Source: Candidatus Pacearchaeota archaeon CG11_big_fil_rev_8_21_14_0_20_30_13 (GTDB lineage: Archaea > Nanobdellota > Nanobdellia > Pacearchaeales > GW2011-AR1). From it: DNA of 15,653 nucleotides. This document shows, one piece after another, positions 7,801-12,842 of this stretch. The translations under genes and the position numbers were made by a program. The notes beneath the pieces were generated by a model. The model was not told the DNA's origin. It was given only the letters and a program-made list of their open reading frames with translations, and made no database searches. Within the stretch, counting starts at the first letter, position 1, and each line of letters starts with the position of its first letter. The DNA is taken from contig PCVV01000014.1 of assembly GCA_002762735.1 (NCBI GenBank), positions 1 to 15,653 of the forward strand, written 5' to 3'.

Positions 7801-8269
7801 TTTAGGATTTACCCATAATACAAGAGATATCAATGAAGGGGTAGTTTGTTCATCTTACAAGCTTTTAGAAAACATGGAAGAAAAAGTAAAACATCAAATG
7901 GAATTAGTTGAGAAACTCCGTTCGGTAGATACTGCTGATACTGCACGTCTTATCATTGATAGACATTTTATTAGAGATATGAGGGGTAATTTAAGGAAGT
8001 TTTCTATGCAAGAATTTAGGTGTGTAAAATGTAATGAGATAATGAGGCGTCCACCTTTAAGTGGAAAATGTGTTGCTTGTGGTGGAAAAATAATTTTTAC
8101 GATTCATGAAGGAGGAATTAAGAAATATCTTGAACCTGCACTGAATCTTGCAAAAAAATATAATTTAAGTCCTTATCTGCAACAAAATCTTTCTTTGATT
8201 AAAGGATACATAGATAGCATTTTTGGAAAAGAACTTGAGAAGCAAAAAGCTATTTCAGATTTTTTATAA
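4811..8269 (+). CDS. polC: DNA polymerase D large (catalytic) subunit DP2
   Basis: A 1152-residue protein, the catalytic subunit of PolD, whose active site is a double-psi beta-barrel related to multisubunit RNA polymerases. It opens with the family N-terminus (EYFKNLKEGVDEIY). The conserved ARMGRPEKAK segment begins at 601. A zinc-binding cluster has C652, C655, C664 and C667. The catalytic loop is RRDCDGDE (901-908), with metal-binding aspartates 905 and 907, followed by NAKIDAGEVDD (941-951). A second four-cysteine zinc site uses C1071, C1074, C1087 and C1090. The extreme C-terminus QKAISDFL (1145-1152) matches a PCNA-interacting (PIP) box. No intein interrupts the gene. It begins inside the DP1 stop codon (ATGA) with no Shine-Dalgarno, so coupled translation is likely. 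The residue before the CDGD core is Asp rather than the Asn reported in Pyrococcus. Confidence 0.97.
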   Translation: MKTEEYFKNLKEGVDEIYSLTNQARGKGFDPVDSVEIPLAMSMAEKVVGLISTIYPQMMHSGITERILEFESEYGKLDPTVVFKIADEISDQKFCKFSSILKSIDAGIRVGMAYSTLGVVSSPIEGYTGIEIGKTQDKKDYLVANFSGPIRSAGTTASCLALILIDFLREKFGFAKYDPTEKEIKRVWSELSDFHERITNLQYMPTEEETLFLAKHMPIQVAGDPSEKLEVSNYKNLDRVNTNYLRSGFCLVMAEGLAQKAAKGYRLLDQARKNGIKCTGFDFLPEYIEIHEKRTLGKDKKSGPPTYIKDLVAGRPIYGHPSRSGGFRFRYGRGRSSGFSAVSVHPATMAVTDGFLAIGTQLKIEKPTKGCAVTTCDEIEGPIVKLKNGSVIQLKDSFKVKKLYSEIEEILYLGDLLFPFSDLLNRNANLIVPGYVEEWWNLELIKKGFNKTLNYYEVPFESAVELSEKYGVPLHPKYIYYWTQISIEEFSNLYNWIKSSWVDEKLVLPFSKKEKEIFSLGKRALELLGIPHQVIIENVVLDKESSKAILFNLGLESFPLEKTFLKEFFSKELPKSENVLEIVNSLSKFEIKDKAGEFIGARMGRPEKAKLRKLIGSPNVLFPVGNQGGRLRSVEAACEVGYVKGTFPLFYCENCAQETVYRKCEKCFSKTKQKYYFSDIKEKSFSEKVEYSQKVGQPYLTQKINIQDYFNSAKDLISFTREDLPPLIKGVRGLSSESKIPEHLSKGILRAKYNLQVNKDGTIRMDATELPLVSFRPREIGTSVSKLRDLGYDEDIEGNPLENENQIIELMPHDVLIPSAVETPDEKGEDIFKNICNFIDELLQKVYSLPAYYKIKTKEDLIGKLGVCMAPHNCAGVICRFIGFSKTLGLLASPYMHAAIRRDCDGDEAAIMLLGDVLLNFSRKFLPSHRGGTQDAPLVLNAKIDAGEVDDQILDFEVTRGYPLELYNLAEKRVHSSKVNITTIRKILKEGKDPFRNLGFTHNTRDINEGVVCSSYKLLENMEEKVKHQMELVEKLRSVDTADTARLIIDRHFIRDMRGNLRKFSMQEFRCVKCNEIMRRPPLSGKCVACGGKIIFTIHEGGIKKYLEPALNLAKKYNLSPYLQQNLSLIKGYIDSIFGKELEKQKAISDFL

Positions 8270-8285
8270 AATAATTTTCAAAAAG

Positions 8286-9467
8286 TTATCCTAATCCAAA
8301 ATAAAATAAAATTGTTGGAAGAATTAAACTTCCCATCATGTTGGTTCTTTTCACGTTTAAAGAAATACAATAAATTCCAGTGAAAGTTGATGCGATTAAA
8401 ATTAAAATTCCCATAAATCCGCTAACTAGAAAAACAACTATTAAAAGAATTACTAATATAGCATAAGAAGTTTTTTCGTAATTTATTTTTTCAATTTTCT
8501 CGGATATCTTTTTTCCAAAAAAATTAGTAAGCTTAAATGCAATTAGTCCAGAAATTATAACCGTGATAAGAATTAAAATAATCTCACTAGAAGAAATTTC
8601 TCCTAAAAATTGTTGTATTGTGGCAGCAGCTCCTGTTCTTGTTTTTCCAATTGCATAAAGTGAAATGAATGAAAATCCCATAACAAGGGTATTTATTATT
8701 CCAAGTAAAACTAAAAATTCTTTTTGATCTTGTTTTATTATGGTATTTCCTATAACTGCTGCTTGTCCAGATCCTACTCCTGGCAAAAAACTGCAAAGAG
8801 GCGCTGAAAGAATTGCTCCAAAAATCGGTTTTTTCAAATTTATTTTAGGTTTAGTAATTTTTTGAGGAGGAATCTTTGTTTTATTCTTTATTGAAAGCAA
8901 GATATTTGAGGAACCAAAAAGACCAGTCAAAAGGGGAAGAAGAGGTTGATTTATTTCTAATGTGAGAAGGGAGTATCCCAAAAAACCAGTTAGTAAAAAA
9001 ACGATTAAAGAATTTATTTTATTTTTCTCAGTAAAAATTACAATTATTAAAACTAAAATTAATATATAAGGAATCACGGAAGAGATTAATTCATAGAAAT
9101 CTTTCATAAGAAAAATAGAAGGGATTGAAATTATCACTAGAAGAAATATTGCAAGAAGACTTCCTATATTTGAAAGATATACTGCTTCAAATCCCCTGGC
9201 ATCCTTTAGAAGCTGGTGTCCTGGAAGAATTGAAAGTTCTGTGTCGGTGTCTGGGCAGCCCAAAAAAACAGAAGGGACAAAATCAAGAAAAGTATGTGTT
9301 ATTGCCATTGCAGTTACAAAAATAACAAAATAAATTGGGTTTAAATTGAGAAGTGGAAGAGAAATTAATAGCCCTCCAATTAAATTAATATGAATTCCAG
9401 GGGTTAGGCCTGTGAATGTTCCAAAGAAAATTCCTGCCAATAGGAAGAAAATAAATTCCAGTAACAT
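8286..9467 (-). CDS. TctA-family (COG1784-type) integral membrane protein
   Basis: A highly hydrophobic protein of 393 residues with roughly ten membrane segments. Two Pro-Gly loops typify the TctA family: FTGLTPGIHINLIGG near residue 20, and FLPGVGSGQAAVIGN in the second half, as expected for an internally duplicated transporter. The open frame extends 17 codons further upstream, to a TTG at 9518. The first ATG is at 9467, and a TATA-like element (9487-9495) lies about 24 nt before it, so 9467 is preferred. Bacterial TctA works with TctB and a periplasmic TctC for tricarboxylates. Archaeal members usually stand alone, as here, and their substrate is unknown. The gene is convergent with DP2 (16-bp gap). 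Immediately upstream lies the hairpin-rich region, which could be its regulatory leader or a separate RNA. Confidence 0.8.
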   Translation of the reverse strand: MLLEFIFFLLAGIFFGTFTGLTPGIHINLIGGLLISLPLLNLNPIYFVIFVTAMAITHTFLDFVPSVFLGCPDTDTELSILPGHQLLKDARGFEAVYLSNIGSLLAIFLLVIISIPSIFLMKDFYELISSVIPYILILVLIIVIFTEKNKINSLIVFLLTGFLGYSLLTLEINQPLLPLLTGLFGSSNILLSIKNKTKIPPQKITKPKINLKKPIFGAILSAPLCSFLPGVGSGQAAVIGNTIIKQDQKEFLVLLGIINTLVMGFSFISLYAIGKTRTGAAATIQQFLGEISSSEIILILITVIISGLIAFKLTNFFGKKISEKIEKINYEKTSYAILVILLIVVFLVSGFMGILILIASTFTGIYCISLNVKRTNMMGSLILPTILFYFGLG

Positions 9468-9486
9468 CTCTAAAAAAAGAAAAATT

Positions 9487-9495
9487 AATTTAAAA
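9487..9495 (-). promoter_or_regulatory. TATA-like element deciding the TctA-family start
   Basis: On the minus strand this reads TTTTAAATT, centred 24 nt before the ATG at 9467. It lies inside the frame extension that would be coding if the upstream TTG were used, which argues for the ATG and a leaderless mRNA. Confidence 0.5.
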
Positions 9496-9502
9496 CTTTT
9501 TA

Positions 9503-9640
9503 TGAGATGGAAGGCCAAGATCTAAAATGACTTTGGCCTCCCTTAGAGTTAGTTATAAAGAGCTAACTTGTGAGTCGACATTAAAGTCTCTCTTTCTAAC
9601 CAACCGAAGTTGGAGAGAGTCTGTACTAGACAGACTCTCT
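9503..9640 (-). ncRNA. Candidate structured non-coding RNA (or structured 5' leader)
   Basis: Four hairpins occur in a row. On the minus strand: (1) an 11-bp perfect stem AGAGAGTCTGT/ACAGACTCTCT with a 5-nt loop (9640-9614); (2) immediately after it, CCAAC-TTCG-GTTGG (9613-9600), a 5-bp stem with the very stable C(UUCG)G tetraloop; (3) a 6-bp stem AGTTAG/CTAACT (9568-9547); (4) a 10-bp stem GGGAGGCCAA/TTGGCCTTCC (9542-9509) containing one G-U pair. The UUCG loop and that G-U pair exist only on the minus strand, which sets the orientation. G+C is about 42% by hand count against a much more A/T-rich background. TATA-like sequences lie at 9655-9664 and 9666-9676. A U-rich tract (about 9468-9486) lies downstream. 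It matches no RNA class I recognise: not tRNA, no C/D boxes, no clear H/ACA. It could instead be a long 5' leader of the membrane protein gene. Confidence 0.55.
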
Positions 9641-9654
9641 AATTCTTTCTTTTT

Positions 9655-9676
9655 TATTATTAAACATTTATCTAAA
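9655..9676 (-). promoter_or_regulatory. Candidate promoter of the structured RNA
   Basis: Two overlapping TATA-like strings on the minus strand, TTTAATAATA (9664-9655) and TTTAGATAAAT (9676-9666), predict transcription starts between about 9634 and 9645, at the foot of the first hairpin (9640). Confidence 0.35.
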
Positions 9677-9696
9677 TTTTCTCGTAGTGTACGAAA

Positions 9697-9705
9697 TATT
9701 TAATA
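9697..9705 (+). promoter_or_regulatory. TATA-like element of tyrS
   Basis: The sequence tatttaata is centred 27 nt before the TyrRS ATG with no Shine-Dalgarno between them, as for leaderless archaeal genes. It is back to back with the candidate promoter of the structured RNA. Confidence 0.5.
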
Positions 9706-9727
9706 AGAAGTTTTTGTTTTATTCTTT

Positions 9728-10687
9728 ATGGAACTTAAAGAAAAATTAGAATTAATAAAAAGAAATACAGAAGAAATTTTGACTGAAGAATCTATAAAAA
9801 ATTTAATTAAAAAGAAAAAACAACCAACGGTTTATTGTGGATATGAACCAAATGGTCCCATGCATTTAGGTCATTTTGTTACTATAACTAAACTTATGGA
9901 TTTGGAAAAAGTTGGATTCAAGGTGGTGCTCCTTCTTGCTGATATTCATGCGTTACTTAACAGAAAAGGAACAGAAGAAGAAATAAAGAAAGAAGTTGAA
10001 AACTGGAAAAAGACTATAAAAGCAATTGGAATAAATGCAGAAATTGTTTTAGGAAGTTCCTTTCAATTTACAAAAAAATATCAATTAGATGTTATGAGTC
10101 TCGCACAAAATTCTACAATTCAAAGAGGTCTGAGAAGTATGCAAGAAATTGCGAGAGATGCTGAAAATGCGACAATCTCTCAGCTTTGGTACCCGCTTAT
10201 GCAAGTAGTAGATATAAAACATCTAAAGGTAGATGTTGCACTTGGAGGAATGGAACAAAGGAAAGTTCATATGATTGGAAAAGATTTAACAAAGATATTA
10301 AATTATAATTTTGAAGTAATTCATACCCCCCTAATTACTTCTCTAAAGGGTCCGGGTCAAAAAATGTCAAAGTCTATTCCCGGAAGTGGAATTTCTATTA
10401 CCGATTCTTATGAGGAAATTAAAAAAACAATTAATGGGGCATATTGTCCTGAAAAGGAAATAAAAGAAAATCCCCTCCTTCAAATTTCTGAATTGATTAT
10501 CTTCCCAAGAATCAATTCAGTTTTTATTGAAAGACCAGAAAAATTTGGAGGAAATCTGGAGATAGAAAATTATTCTTCTCTTGAAAAAATATACTCTGAG
10601 GGGAAGCTTCATCCAATGGATTTAAAAAAAATGGTAGCAGAATATTTAGAAAAAATTATTGCTCCAATAAGAAAAGCATATAGGTAA
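9728..10687 (+). CDS. tyrS: Tyrosyl-tRNA synthetase (archaeal type)
   Basis: A 319-residue class I synthetase that charges tRNA-Tyr. The Rossmann-fold signature MHLGHF (45-50, HIGH motif) follows VYCGYEPNGP. The class I KMSKS loop is intact as KMSKS (212-216), where Methanocaldococcus has KMSSS. Other strong family segments are LLADIHALLN, LWYPLMQVVDI, GGMEQRKVHMI and RPEKFGGNLEI, ending in LHPMDLKKMVAEYLEKIIAPIRK. Length and alignment match the compact archaeal/eukaryotic TyrRS without the bacterial S4 domain. TrpRS is excluded by the tyrosine-type GGMEQRK and C-terminal segments. The stop codon is directly adjacent to the stop codon of the convergent GTPase gene, with no base between. Confidence 0.95.
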   Translation: MELKEKLELIKRNTEEILTEESIKNLIKKKKQPTVYCGYEPNGPMHLGHFVTITKLMDLEKVGFKVVLLLADIHALLNRKGTEEEIKKEVENWKKTIKAIGINAEIVLGSSFQFTKKYQLDVMSLAQNSTIQRGLRSMQEIARDAENATISQLWYPLMQVVDIKHLKVDVALGGMEQRKVHMIGKDLTKILNYNFEVIHTPLITSLKGPGQKMSKSIPGSGISITDSYEEIKKTINGAYCPEKEIKENPLLQISELIIFPRINSVFIERPEKFGGNLEIENYSSLEKIYSEGKLHPMDLKKMVAEYLEKIIAPIRKAYR

Positions 10688-11608
10688 TTATCTTGTCTTA
10701 AATTCTATAATGTCCATATCTTTTAGTTCATGATTTAATCCAACAATTTGTCCACCAAATTTTGAGGAAGGTCCCCAAATTTTTGTTTCTACAACCTTTC
10801 TTGAAAATCCCTTTAAAATTTTTTCAGCTGCATCCTTTATAGTGGATTTTGGTTTCATGATCATGGGCCTTTCTTTTTTTTCTTTTCCTGGTTCTTTGGT
10901 AAAAATTCTTATGATATTAAATGTTTCAAAAATTTTTTTCTTTAATTCTTCTATCAAATCATCTTTCAAGTGAGCCAAAGAGGAAATAATTACAAAATTA
11001 TATTTTTTACTTTGCATTTTTGCAAAAAGTTTTCTCTTTTCTTCGAAATTTAGTAAATCTGATTTATTTAAGACGTAAATTTTTTTTGCTGAATTTCGTG
11101 GAAGAAGGGTCTCTATTTCTTTAAATTCTTCAAATTTTTTTGCAAGAAGAATAATAGTATCTGCAGTATGAACGATTCCTCTTTCGAAATTTTCTCCTTC
11201 TATTGCAGGAAGTTCTATCAACTGTAACTGAGTTTCTTGATAATTCATAATTCCGACTATCGGTTCTTTAGTTGTAAATGAAATAGGAGAAATTTTCGTT
11301 CCGACGTTTGTTAAAAGATTAATTAAAGAAGATTTTCCAGAATTGGACTTTCCTATAATTACTGCCTGCAAATCTCCTTTCTTTATTCCTATTTTTGTTC
11401 CTTTCTTTCTTTTTTGTTTTTTATCAATTTCTTCTTCAATTTTTTTCCTTCTTTGGGTAAGTTGTTGACGAAGATTTTCCCCCCCTTTATGTTTTGGAGC
11501 ATGAGAAATCATTTTGTTTAAGGCAGTTAATTTTTCTTCATTCGTTTTTGATTCAAAATATTCTCTTTCTGACTTCAAATATTCAGGATCATTTACATTT
11601 ATTGGCAT
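10688..11608 (-). CDS. DRG/Obg-like GTPase with C-terminal TGS domain
   Basis: A 306-residue GTPase of the DRG (COG1163-type) group, translation-associated P-loop GTPases. A basic coiled-coil N-terminus (1-75) precedes the G domain. G1 is GKSNSGKSS (86-94), G2 is the FTTKEPIVGI segment (~111-120), G4 is NKSD (181-184) and G5 is SSLA (209-212). The C-terminal ~75 residues (RIFTKEPGK to WGPSSKFGGQIVGLNHELKDMDIIEF) are a TGS domain that in relatives contacts RNA or ribosomes. The G3 motif, DLPG in the family, reads ELPA here (132-135), so magnesium/gamma-phosphate sensing may be altered. The protein is shorter than usual DRG (~365 aa). A TATA-like ttttataa (11629-11636) lies 24 nt from the ATG. 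It is divergent from the methyltransferase gene. Confidence 0.88.
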   Translation of the reverse strand: MPINVNDPEYLKSEREYFESKTNEEKLTALNKMISHAPKHKGGENLRQQLTQRRKKIEEEIDKKQKRKKGTKIGIKKGDLQAVIIGKSNSGKSSLINLLTNVGTKISPISFTTKEPIVGIMNYQETQLQLIELPAIEGENFERGIVHTADTIILLAKKFEEFKEIETLLPRNSAKKIYVLNKSDLLNFEEKRKLFAKMQSKKYNFVIISSLAHLKDDLIEELKKKIFETFNIIRIFTKEPGKEKKERPMIMKPKSTIKDAAEKILKGFSRKVVETKIWGPSSKFGGQIVGLNHELKDMDIIEFKTR

Positions 11609-11628
11609 TCTTTGTTAAATTCTATGAA

Positions 11629-11636
11629 TTTTATAA
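11629..11636 (-). promoter_or_regulatory. TATA-like element of the DRG-like GTPase
   Basis: On the minus strand TTATAAAA, centred about 24 nt before the GTPase ATG. The divergent methyltransferase has its own tttatat at 11717-11723, about 22 nt before its ATG. Confidence 0.45.
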
Positions 11637-11741
11637 GCTTGGTGGGAGTTTTTGGAAAAACCCAAAATTCTTTCTTAAGGATATCTCTAGGAAAGGCTTA
11701 AATTTTGATTTTCTCTTTTATATGAAAGGGGTTTATTAAAA

Positions 11742-12518
11742 ATGAATAAGAAAAATCTTTTTGAAAAAATTATCTCTAAGAAAGAATTCTCTGATCTTCC
11801 AAAAGAAGATGTGAAATTAGTTTTTCAAAAATTTGATAAACCAGAATATTTAGATGAAGAGAAATTAAAACTTACGCGAGATTTATTAAGGAAGATGTAT
11901 ACCGTCTTTTTATCTGGTAAACTTTTAAATTTTAAGTCTAAAGAACCTTTCTGGTTCTTAAGTAAGCATCTTTCAACTAGAGAAAGACTTTCCTTTTATC
12001 CAGAACTTTATAAAAAGATTTTTCAATTTACTGAAGGAGAATGGATCTTATTTGATTTGGGTTCTGGAGTAAATGGATTTAGTTCATTTTTTTTCCCTAA
12101 AAAAAACTTAAAACTTAAATATCTTGGAATTGAAGCTGTTGGGCAACTTATTGAGATTCAAAATAAATTTTTTCATGGAAATAAAAACTTTGAATTTTTT
12201 CATGAAAGTCTTTTCGATTTAGAAAAAATAAAAACTCTTTTTAAAAAAGAAAAAGGCAAAAAAATAGTTTTTCTCTTCAAGGTTTTGGATAGTCTTGAAA
12301 TGCTAAAAAAAGATTACTCTAAAACATTTCTAACAGAAATTTCTCCTTTAGCAGATTTATTTGTGGTAAGTTTTGCTACAAGAAGTATTTTTAGTAAAAA
12401 GAAATTTTTTGTAGAGAGAAGGTGGATTTATGATTTTTTGGATAAAAATTTCTTGGTTTTGAATAAATTTGAATTAGGAAATGAAGAGTATACTATTTTT
12501 TCAAAAAAAGATTTATAA
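11742..12518 (+). CDS. Putative 16S rRNA (guanine-N7) methyltransferase, FmrO/Rmt-like
   Basis: A 258-residue SAM-dependent methyltransferase. The N-terminal ~75 residues are helical, as in the Rmt/ArmA/FmrO family. Next come the family-specific STRERLSFYPELY (from 79), motif I FDLGSGVNGFS (104-114), an acidic residue in LGIEA (E131) for the ribose, LFKVLDSLEML (~178-188) matching the family LLK..P.LE segment, and VVSFATRS (208-215) matching VVSFPTRS. These motifs are those of enzymes that methylate N7 of G1405 in the 16S rRNA A-site and, in actinomycetes and pathogens, confer aminoglycoside resistance. No antibiotic gene is nearby; the neighbours are housekeeping genes, so a constitutive rRNA modification is more likely. 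Substrate and position are inferred from homology recognised by eye. Confidence 0.72.
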   Translation: MNKKNLFEKIISKKEFSDLPKEDVKLVFQKFDKPEYLDEEKLKLTRDLLRKMYTVFLSGKLLNFKSKEPFWFLSKHLSTRERLSFYPELYKKIFQFTEGEWILFDLGSGVNGFSSFFFPKKNLKLKYLGIEAVGQLIEIQNKFFHGNKNFEFFHESLFDLEKIKTLFKKEKGKKIVFLFKVLDSLEMLKKDYSKTFLTEISPLADLFVVSFATRSIFSKKKFFVERRWIYDFLDKNFLVLNKFELGNEEYTIFSKKDL

Positions 12519-12520
12519 TC
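12511..12520 (+). promoter_or_regulatory. TATA-like element of the tail-anchored protein gene
   Basis: The sequence atttataatc overlaps the end of the methyltransferase gene and is centred 25 nt before the next ATG, suggesting a separate leaderless transcript despite the 22-bp gap. Confidence 0.4.
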
Positions 12521-12540
12521 TTTGAAATGTCTTATCTTAA

Positions 12541-12807
12541 ATGGAAGAATATGGGGATCTTACCTTGCCTGATGATAAAACCAAAACAGATTCAAAAATT
12601 TCTTTTGAAGAACAAAGGGAGATGAGTTCTAGGCAAAAGAAATTGCTTAAACGACAGAAAGAATTTGAGTTTAATGAGGTTGAAGGAAGAAAATTTAGAA
12701 AAGAAGATGATTTAAAAGAGAAGAAAAAAGAAACACTTTTTACTTGGATTATAAGTATTGCTTCACTTCTTTTGTTAGTTGGACTTTATTTTTGGTTGAT
12801 TTATTAA
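12541..12807 (+). CDS. Small predicted tail-anchored membrane protein
   Basis: An 88-residue protein. Residues 1-66 are hydrophilic and highly charged, with a helical, probably coiled-coil stretch (FEEQREMSSRQKKLLKRQKEF, then EGRKFRKEDDLKEKKKE). A single C-terminal membrane segment (about 67-87, FTWIISIASLLLLVGLYFWLI) is preceded by lysines, so the bulk should face the cytoplasm. There is no signal peptide and no recognised family. It lies 22 bp after the methyltransferase and 35 bp before the M16 protease in the same direction; a functional link is possible but not shown. Coding is supported by compact spacing, a TATA-like element and typical amphipathic composition. Confidence 0.65.
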   Translation: MEEYGDLTLPDDKTKTDSKISFEEQREMSSRQKKLLKRQKEFEFNEVEGRKFRKEDDLKEKKKETLFTWIISIASLLLLVGLYFWLIY

Positions 12808-12813
12808 GTTAAA

Positions 12814-12821
12814 TTTATATA
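12814..12821 (+). promoter_or_regulatory. TATA-like element of the M16 protease
   Basis: The sequence tttatata is centred 25 nt before the protease ATG, predicting a leaderless mRNA. Confidence 0.5.
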
Positions 12822-12842
12822 TTCTTAAAATTTTATATTCTA

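Noticed and set aside
4811..8269. Intein in DP2
   Set aside because: DP2 genes often carry inteins near the active site, but the sequence around RRDCDGDE is continuous and the length (1152 aa) is normal for intein-free forms.
8587..9325. Open frames within the membrane protein gene (8587-8796 minus, 9125-9325 plus)
   Set aside because: They are shadows of a strong hydrophobic coding frame with family motifs and have no motifs of their own.
9586..9640. Mutually exclusive pairing of the first hairpin's 3' arm with GAGAGA at 9592-9587, suggesting a switch
   Set aside because: The alternative is only 6 bp with an asymmetric loop against a perfect 11-bp hairpin; short GA/CT repeats would produce it by chance.
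9500..9645. tRNA, C/D box or H/ACA RNA in the hairpin region
   Set aside because: No T-loop GTTCGA consensus with matching acceptor and anticodon arms, no box C/D pair, and no clear H/ACA pocket with an ACA 3' end were found on either strand.
11494..11739. Plus-strand 81-aa frame across the divergent promoter region
   Set aside because: It overlaps the start of the DRG-like GTPase and both promoters and has no recognisable domain.
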